DNA from: Cervus elaphus
Taxonomy: Eukaryota; Chordata; Mammalia; Artiodactyla; Cervidae
Assembly (NCBI RefSeq): GCF_910594005.1
Contig: NC_057826.1
Location: forward strand, 26,321,501-26,385,500
Length of the DNA stretch: 64,000 nucleotides
Direction of reading: 5' to 3'
Shown: piece by piece, positions 56,805-64,000 of the stretch
Position numbering within the stretch: position 1 is the first letter of the stretch
Layout of the letters: every line of letters starts with the position of its first letter
The notes under the pieces: model-generated
Told to the model about the DNA's origin: nothing
Seen by the model: the letters and a program-made list of their open reading frames with translations, nothing else
Database searches by the model: none
Translations under genes and position numbers: made by a program

Positions 56805-57279
56805 ACCCCAGGTTATCTTGAATGAGATACTGTAAGTGGCTAAAGGCTTATGTTTACTTCATTCAGCAAGTATTTATTGACTGCCTATCATATATAGACA
56901 CTAGACAATAGTGAAAATAAATACTATTATTTTAAGTACATATATAAGTATTTGTAGTATATGTGTATATATAGAATGTATACAGAATATATCTTAATGC
57001 ATAAATGTAGACTGTGTCAAAGATAAGTGTTGTTCATTTCTTTTAGTAAAGTGTTGTAGGTATTTTATTCTTTTGGGTGCTATTATAAGTTGAATTATTT
57101 TCTTACTTTGCTTTCCAGACTACTTATCATTGATGTGTAGAAGTAAAACTCTTCTTTGTGCATTGATCTTGTTGTACCTGGCAACTTTGCTGAATTCATT
57201 TCTCAACTCCAGTAGTTTTTGTAGATTCTTTGAGATTTTCTGTTTTTAAGGTCCTGTCTTTGTGAGTAGAGATAGTTTT

Positions 57280-57450
57280 GAAGTGAAGTGAAGTCGCTCA
57301 GTTGTGTCTGACTGTTTGCAACCCCATGGACTATAGCATAGCACGTTCCTCCAGCCATGGGATTTTCCAGGCAAGAGGACTGGAGTGGGTTGCCATTTCC
57401 TTCTCCAGAGGATCTTCCCTATCCAGGAATTGAACCTGGTCTCCCACATT
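57280..57450 (-). mobile_element. Bov-tA SINE in L1, 14-bp TSD
   Basis: Antisense, tRNA head lost (ends ctggtctcccacatt). Perfect TSD gtagagatagtttt at 57266-57279 and 57451-57464. Confidence 0.93.
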
Positions 57451-59014
57451 GTAGAGATAGTTTTACTTTTTCCTAATTTAGATATTTTAAAATTTCTTTT
57501 CCTTGCCTAACTGCTCTGGTTAGAACCTACAATACAATGTTAGATAGCAATGGTGAGAGGTAGACATCCTTGTCTTGTTCCTAATCTTAGCAGGCAAGCT
57601 GGGCGGGACCTTTCAGCCACTGAATGTAATAGCATCTGTGGATATTTCGTAAGTGTCCTATATCATGTTAAGGAAATTCCCTCCTGTTCCTAGTTTTTGA
57701 GATCTTTTATTGTGAGGGAGTGTTGAATTTTGTCAAATGCTTTTTCTGTATCCGTTGAGATGATCATGTGTTTATTTTGCTTTGTTTTTACTGTCTTCTA
57801 TTAATGTGGTGTATGACACTGGTTTTTTTGTTGAACCGCCCTTGTATTTCTGAGATAAGTAACCATTTGATCATGGTGTGTAATACTTTTAATGTGCTGT
57901 TAGGTTTTGTTTGCTAATACTTTGTAGAAGATTTTTTGCTTTAGTATTCACAAGGGCTAGTGGTCTGTAGTTTTCTTGTGCTGTCGTTTCTGGTTTTGGT
58001 ATCAGAGTAATACAGGCCTCATAGCATGTGAGGAAGTATTTATGCTTCTGTTTTTTTTAAGAACTTGAGAAATATTGACATTGAATCATCCTTAAATAAA
58101 TGTTTGGTGGAATTCACCAGTGAAACTGTTTGGACTTAGGTTTTTCTTTGGAGGTTTTTGATTGCTGATTCAGTTTCTTTACTTGTTTAGATTGTATTTC
58201 TTCTTGAGTCAGTTTTGGTAATTTGTGTTTCTCTAGGAATTTGTGAATTTCATCTAGGTTATCTTAATTTGTTAGCATATTAATTGTTCATAGTTTTCTC
58301 TTATAATCCTTTCTATTGCTGTAAGATCAGTAGTAATGTTTCCACTTTGATTTCTGGTTTTAGTTATTTGCATCTTTTTTTTTTTTCCTGCCAGGCTGTA
58401 GTTTTACCAGTCTTATTCTTTTTAAAGAAACAACTTTCAGTTTTGTTGATTCTCTTGTTTTACTGCCCTGTATTTCATATTTTTCCACCCTTATCATTTT
58501 AGTACTTCCCTCCATTGCTCACTTTGCATTTAGTTAGCTCTTCTTTTTCTAGTCCTCACTGTAGAGTTGTGATTAGTTTCTTTTGTTTTCATGCAGGACT
58601 CCACTGCTGTACATTTCCCCCTGAGTGCTGCTTTCATTGTATTACATGATTTGTATTATCTTGTGTTTAGTTTCTATTTGTCCCTATTTTATAATTTCCC
58701 TGTGATTTCTTATTTGGCCTAGGGTTACTTAAGAGTAGTTTAGTTTCTTCATATAGTTGATCTTCATTATTCATGGATTGTTTGTAAACTTAGCCCATGC
58801 AGTAAAATTTGTTACCCAAGAGTCAGTACATTCAGACATGTGCAGAATGTGAAAAATTTGAGTCACCTGGCATACATGTTCCCAGGCGAGGATGAACAAG
58901 GCAACAGCCTGCTTTCTTGTTTCAGCTATTATTTACTGCAGACAGTCCTTTTTGCTCTGTTCAGTGCAGTGTTTTTCAAGTGTTTGTGCTTTTAATGATG
59001 GTTTTACTGTTTAA

Positions 59015-59206
59015 AGTCAAGTGAAAGTCACTCAGTCCTGTCCCACTTTTGCTATTCCATGGACTGTAGCCTGTGCATGGAATTCTCCAGGCTAGAATAC
59101 TGGAGTGGGTAGCTGTTTCCTTCTCCAGGGGATCTTCCCATCCCAGGGATTGAACCCAGGTCTCCCGTACTGTAGGCAGATTCTTTACCAGTTGAGCCAC
59201 CAGGGA
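59015..59206 (-). mobile_element. Bov-tA SINE inside Tigger
   Basis: Antisense copy (gtgaaagtcactcagtcctg to gagccaccagggaat) with a small deletion near 59070. Confidence 0.88.
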
Positions 59207-59231
59207 ATGGTCCCCAAACTACGGTGCTGTT

Positions 59232-60245
59232 TCAGTTCAGTTGCTCAGTCATGTCCGACTCTTTGCGACCCCATGGACTGCAGCAGGCCAGGCTTCCCTG
59301 CCCCATCACGAACTCCCGAAGATTGCTCAAACTCATGTCCATCAAGTTGGTGATGCCATCCAACTATCTCATCCTCTGTCGTCCTCTTCTCTTCCTGCCT
59401 TCAGTCTTTCCCAGCATCAGGGTCTTTTCCAGTGAGTCAGTTCTTCCCATCAGGTGGCCAAAGTAATGAAGTTTCAGCTTCAGCACCAGTTCTTCCAATG
59501 AATATTCAGGACTGATTTCCTTTAAGATTGACCGGTTTGATCTCCTTGCAGTCCAAGGGACTCGCAAGAGTCTTCTCCAACACCACAGTTCAAAAGCATC
59601 AATTCTTCAGTGCTCAGCTTTCTTTATAGTCCAACTCTCATATCCATACATGACTACTGGAAAAACCATAGCTTTCACTAGATGGAACTTTGTCGGCAAA
59701 GTTATGCCTTTGCTTTTTAATATGCTGTCTAGGTTGGTCATAGCTTTCCTTTCAACGAGCAAGTGTCTTTTAAAATTTCATGGCTGCAGTCACCATCTAC
59801 AGTGATTTTGGAGCCCAAGAAAATGAAGTCTGTCACTGTTTCCATTGTTTCCCCATCTATTTGCCATGAAGTGATGGGACCAGATGCCCATAATCTTCAT
59901 TTTTTGAATGTTGAATTTTAAACCAGCTTTTTCACTCTTCTCTTTCACTTTCATTAAGAGGCTCTTTAGTTCTTTGCTTTCTGCTATAAGGCTGGTGTCA
60001 TCTGCATATCTGAGGTTATTGATATTTCTCCTGGCAGTCTTCATTCTAGCTTGTGCTTCATCCAGCCTGCCATTTCACATGATGTCCTCTGGATATAAGT
60101 TAAATAAGCAGGGTGAGAATATACAGCCTTGATGTACTCCTTTCCCAATTTATAACCAGTCTGTCGTTCCATGTCTAGTTCCAACCATTGCTTCTTGACC
60201 TGCATACAGATTTCTCAGGAGGGCAGGTAAGGTGATCTGGTATTC
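59232..60245 (-). mobile_element. BovB LINE inside Tigger, 5' truncated
   Basis: Antisense, about 1 kb. Minus frames 59364-59567 and 59790-60044 (INNLRYADDTSLIAES, retaining YADD) are separated by frame breaks. Flanks gtgctgttt and atgctattt may be a worn TSD. Confidence 0.9.
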
Positions 60246-61420
60246 TGGTATAAAATGCTATTTAGTGTCCCTAAACACGAGAAGGCTGTGATCTACTTTA
60301 CAAAGAAAATATATATGTGAGAGATAAGATTCATTAAGGCATCAGTTACAGTTCTTTTGGCTATGAGTTCAATGTTAATGTATCAATAATATAGGACATC
60401 CAGAAAAGAGAAGAGGAAATTTACCCATGTGTGTGTAAGGCCACTCTGGAAATGCAAAAGTAGTATTTGTAGTGTCTGATGAAGTTATGGAAAACATGGG
60501 AAAGTGGCTGAATTTGTGGATTCATGAGATGATAACCAGTTAAAAAAAAAAAAAAAAAAGAAACCATAGTGGACAGCATTGATGTGAGACTGAAAGCCAA
60601 TGAAACCATGTTACACAGAGCAAGGAAAATATTCAATTCTTCTCTTATAGTGCTGACTGGCCTGCACATTTCAAAACACTACACAACATTAAAAATGTTA
60701 AACTTTCAGTAATCCTGAGTCAAGATCAAGAGGCTGTGGCCTGTTCTTTAAATTATCTGCCAAGTGTTAGGAAAGAGGCTATGTGGAAGAGTGGGTTTTC
60801 AATGCTGATGAGACTGGCTTGTAGAACTAGTTCTCCAATTCTGTTAGTGTTTGCTTCTGTTGTTTTGGGGCTTTGGTGCAAATATGTTTATAATTGTTAT
60901 ATCTTCTTAATGAGTTGATCCTTTTATCAGTGCATATTGTCCTTTGTCTCTGGTAACAATTTTGACTTGAAGTCTATCTTGTCTGATTTTAGTAGAGACA
61001 CTTAGCTCTCCCTTTTGGATACTGTTTGTGTGAAATGTTTTTCCATTTTTTCACTTTGAACCTATTTGTGTCTCAGATCCAAAGTGAGTCTCTTAGGCCA
61101 CACAGAGTTGGAGCAATGTTTCCTTATCTATCCTACCAATCTCTGCCTTTCATTGGAGAGTTTATACCATTTCTATCTAAAGGAATTACCTGTAAGAAGT
61201 GACTTTTGGTATTTTGCTATTTGTTTTTGTGTGTCTTTTGCCTCTTTTTGCTTCTAATTTCCTACATTACTGTTTTCTTTTGCATTTGAGTTTTTTTACA
61301 GTGTACTATTTTTATTCCCTTCTTATTCTCTTATATGTATATTTTTTGATACTTTGTGGTTACAATGGGGATTATAATTAATAACTAGATATTTTTTGAA
61401 GGTATAACTGCCACTTTTAA

Positions 61421-62506
61421 TGAGTTGTATGATGGATACAAATGGGGAAGCCAAGATTAACAACAAGGTATTTGGCCTGAGGAATGAAACTGTGGGGAAA
61501 TCTTTTAGTGGGAAGGAGATAAGCATAGGAATTTAAGCTGGTCAGAGGTGGAGATGGAATTGGGGATTTCAGATTTAGTCCTGTTACATTTGAGATGCCT
61601 TTTAGACACTGATCACATAAGCAGTTGGATACAGAAGTCTGAGATTCAGTAGAAATGTCCCAACTAGAGATGGAAATTTGAGTCATGAACGTATAGCTTA
61701 TATATAAATCCTTGGGACTGTATGAAATCAATAAGGGAGTGAGCATAGATTGGGAATTGGGCTCACTGATACTGAGTTGTGAATTAAGGGGGGAACTAAC
61801 AAAGATGCCTGAAAAAGAGTGGTCTATGTATATTTTATATATTTCTAATAAATTCTGTCATTTTTTAGGAAAGTATAATTCCACATGAATCTGTTTTCTT
61901 TCCAGTTATATCTAATTGAGGACAGTAGTCCTAAAATATTAGTAGTCCTAATTTTAGAGACAGTTCAATATAAAATTAAAAGGTAGTTATAATTTGAATA
62001 TTCTTAAATATTAAATAAATCTGCCAGATGAATTGGTTATTATGCATCATCTTCCTCCCCCAACACAATCCCACTTTAGGAGTATTACTTTTATCTAGTT
62101 TATTTTTTATTGTCATTAAGACCTGTGGTTTTTTTTATCTGGTTAAAAGATTACTTGATAAGATACTTCTTTGCTTTGATACTCTAATTATACTGAATTC
62201 TGTTATTCTCCGGGGAGTAAATGTGAAAGTCATGTAATCAAAACTGGATCAGGTCTTCCCCCAAATATGTTTCTTTCCACAAAAGAAATCTAGGGAAATA
62301 TTCTGAAGATGGAGACAAATGGCTTAAAAAAACATCAGCCAATCAATGAAAATAAAAATGACTTGTTCTTTTCCCAAGTTTTTGTCTTACCCTAAAGGTA
62401 CCTAAAGGTACACTGGAATGGGAGAAATGCCTCTGCATCGAGTTTGATTGCTTTCCTCACTCTCCCATTTAAATTACCTTAGAGATGGTAAACCTGAATA
62501 AATGTG
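61421..62506. other. Intron DNA, unnamed old repeat then nothing
   Basis: 61440-61790 (gagatgccttttagacactg, tatagcttatatataaatcc, gactgtatgaaatcaataag) resembles the 45500-46000 repeat. From 61800 on nothing is recognised except a perfect 10-bp tandem pair cctaaaggta at 62391-62410. Confidence 0.4.
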
Positions 62507-62811
62507 TATTCAGTTCAGTTCAGTTCAGTCGCTCAGTTGTGTCCAACTCTTTGCGACCCCATGGGCTGCAGTACGCCAGGCGTCCCTTGTCCATCACCAA
62601 CTCCCACAGCTTACTCAAATTCATGTCCATTGAGTCAGTGATACCATCCAACCATCTCATCCTTTGTCGTCCCCTTCTCCTCTCGCCTTCAATCATTCCC
62701 AGCATCAGGGTCTTTTCAAATGAGTCAGTTCTTCGCTTCAGGTGGCCAAAGTACTGGAGTCTCAGCTTCAGTATCAGTCCTTCCAGTGAATACTCAGGAC
62801 TGATTTCCTTC
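62507..62811 (-). mobile_element. BovB 3' end, 305 bp
   Basis: Antisense with a clear (ACTGA)-type tail (cagttcagttcagttcagtc). Possible short TSD aaatgtg at 62500-62506 and 62812-62818. Confidence 0.92.
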
Positions 62812-62821
62812 AAATGTGGAT

Positions 62822-63099
62822 TGCTGCTGCTGCTGCTAAGTCGCTTCAGTCATGTCCGACTCTGTGCGACCCCATAGACAGAAGTCCATGAGGCTTCTCC
62901 GTCCCTGGGATTCTCCAGGCAAGAACACTGGAGTGGGTTGCCATTTCCTTCTTCAATGCATGAAAGTGAAAAGTGAAAGGGAAGTCGTTCAGTCATGTCC
63001 GACTCTTAGTGGCCTCACGGACTGCAGCCTACCAGGCTCCTCCATCCATGGTATTTTCCAGGCAAGAGTACTGGAGTGAGATGCCATTGCCTTCTCCAA
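62822..63099 (-). mobile_element. BOV-A2 dimer SINE
   Basis: Two BovA units joined by the diagnostic aatgcatgaaagtgaaaagt linker, starting with a (GCT)n run (tgctgctgctgctgctaag) and ending at gccattgccttctccaa. Its end touches the inverted repeat at 63100. Confidence 0.93.
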
Positions 63100-63314
63100 T
63101 GTACAAAAAGTTATTGATGGGAATTCTCTGTACATAACAGATAAAAGAAAAATTCATTTATTGATTCTCAAAAGCTAGGACTGAAGGTAGGGGATAAGGA
63201 ACATTACTGAGCAGGAACAATGAAACTGAATTAAGTTAAATTCAGTAAGAATCAATAAATGAATTTTTCTTTTATCTGTCATGTACAGAGAATTCCCATC
63301 AATAACTTTGTACA
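63100..63314. repeat. Near-perfect long inverted repeat (hairpin)
   Basis: Left arm 63100-63168 and right arm 63248-63314 are reverse complements with one mismatch and one 2-base indel; outer ends are both the self-complementary tgtaca. The 79-bp loop (63169-63247) holds a second small hairpin, actgaatt/aattcagt, at 63225-63246. Not recognised as any family; no flanking target duplication seen (ttctccaa on the left, ttttttac on the right). Confidence 0.95.
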
Positions 63315-63474
63315 TTTTTTACTTCCTTATGGGGTCTAAGTAAAAAAAGAGCAAGAAGAAAGAATCACAGGAGACTTGTATGGTTGTTGTGGTGATAATT
63401 TTTACTTCTTTGACCCTCACTTGCTAGTGAAGAAAAAAAAAATTAAGACCTGAGTAGCTGCTACAGAGACTGAA

Positions 63475-64000
63475 GCCACTGTCATGGTCTCTCACCTAGA
63501 ATATAGCAACAGCCCCCTAACTGGTCTTCCTTTTTCCACCCTTGCCCCCTTCCTGTCCAGTCTCAGGACACTGCTCTGCTCAGGACCCTGCAGCGTGGCT
63601 CCCCAAGGTCACATTTCTTACAGAGGCCTCTCGGGCTCTGCTTGCTCTGGTTGCCAGGACCTCTCTCACCTCTCCTCCTATCTGTTCCGGCCACACAAGC
63701 CTCCTTGCTGGTCATGTTTCCTCATTAGAGACTTTGTTCTTCCTGCTTCCACTCCCTCATGTATATTCTTTCCTCAGATACCTGGTTGATCAATTCACTT
63801 CCATCCAGTCTTGCCTCAAATCTTAGTTTGTCCATGTAAAGCCTACAATGGCTATCTTCTAAAACTTTAACCTGCCCCCAATACACTCCCATACTCCTTA
63901 TGCTATTACTGTTTTAATTATGATAAGTGTGGTTATGCTGTACTAATGATTTAACCCTGAAAACAGATGAACAACAAAAGCGTCTTTCTCATCTGTGCTT
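63475..64000 (+). mobile_element. L2 LINE 3' region, cut by window end
   Basis: Sense L2 text: cagccccctaactggtcttc, caggacactgctctgctcag, the gtccatgtaaagcctacaat section and atgctattactgttttaatt. The overlapping plus frames at 63484-63826 are L2 remnants, not a gene. Confidence 0.65.

Larger units (their letters stand above)
58754..60830 (+). mobile_element. Tigger1-like transposon, broken
   Basis: Left terminus gttgatcttcattattcatg next to TA is the pogo/Tigger end. 58800-59012 is its leader. After two insertions, 60246-60830 encodes, with stops, the N-terminal part of a pogo-type transposase (readable words: ctaaacacgagaaggctgtg, gagttcaatgttaatgtatc, gggaaagtggctgaatttgt). The right terminus is missing. 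It sits in the antisense L1, so it is younger than that L1. Confidence 0.7.
56815..61420 (-). mobile_element. Antisense old L1, split by Tigger and others
   Basis: 56900-58753 follows antisense L1 ORF2 (gcaactttgctgaattcatt, ttaatgtgctgttaggtttt, gatttctggttttagttatt). 60830-61420 continues it (ccttttatcagtgcatattg, tgagtctcttaggccacaca). The interruption at 58754-60830 is a DNA transposon. Many stops; inactive. Confidence 0.75.
35061..64000 (+). other. SGPP1: SGPP1 intron 1 (partial, beyond window end)
   Basis: No sequence encoding the rest of SGPP1 (the motif 3 region or later membrane segments) was found on the plus strand after the donor, and no other gene is visible. The whole remaining window is therefore taken as intron 1, at least 28.9 kb long. 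A short exon 2 missed by eye is possible. Confidence 0.7.

Noticed and set aside
63484..63826. Two overlapping plus frames of 94-101 codons
   Set aside because: Both are read from L2 sequence in different frames.

Overview
The window is nuclear DNA from a ruminant (cattle, sheep, goat or a close relative). The case rests on its repeats: dozens of Bov-tA tRNA-Glu SINEs, a BOV-A2 dimer, BovB/RTE LINE pieces whose reverse-transcriptase reading frame is still legible, ruminant L1 3' ends and cetartiodactyl CHR-type SINEs. These lie on an older mammalian layer of MIR, L2, L1M and Tigger DNA transposons. There is no bacterial, plasmid or phage content and no CRISPR array. Repeat family names come from recognising consensus-like text by eye and were not checked by a search.

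Only one protein-coding gene can be supported: SGPP1 (sphingosine-1-phosphate phosphatase 1), plus strand, of which only coding exon 1 is present (34359-35060, 234 codons, ending exactly at a GT splice donor). It sits in a CpG island of about 1.3 kb with several GC boxes and no TATA box. Exon 1 carries phosphatase motifs 1 and 2. Motif 3 and the remaining membrane segments must lie in later exons that I did not find, so the last 28.9 kb is best read as the first part of SGPP1 intron 1.

Layout. 1-33 kb: intergenic DNA upstream of SGPP1, a mosaic of old antisense L1 remnants (about 2.4-5.2 kb and 19.7-22.6 kb) and L2/MIR fossils, densely hit by younger Bov-tA, CHR and BovB insertions, many with clear target-site duplications (TSDs). 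About 32.9-37.1 kb: a repeat-poor interval centred on the SGPP1 promoter. 35.06-64 kb: intron 1, with sparse repeats to about 39 kb, then nested antisense L1 tracts (41.7-44.9 and 56.8-61.4 kb), a Tigger1-like transposon split by a SINE and a BovB, a BovB copy with a 5' inversion (47.2-47.8 kb) and the longest BovB reading frame (55.4-56.8 kb).

The most unusual structure is at 63100-63314: a nearly perfect inverted repeat with arms of 67-69 bp and a 79-bp loop, directly beside a BOV-A2 element. It matches no repeat family I recognise and would fold as a long hairpin in the SGPP1 pre-mRNA. I see no evidence for a new multi-gene system in this window.
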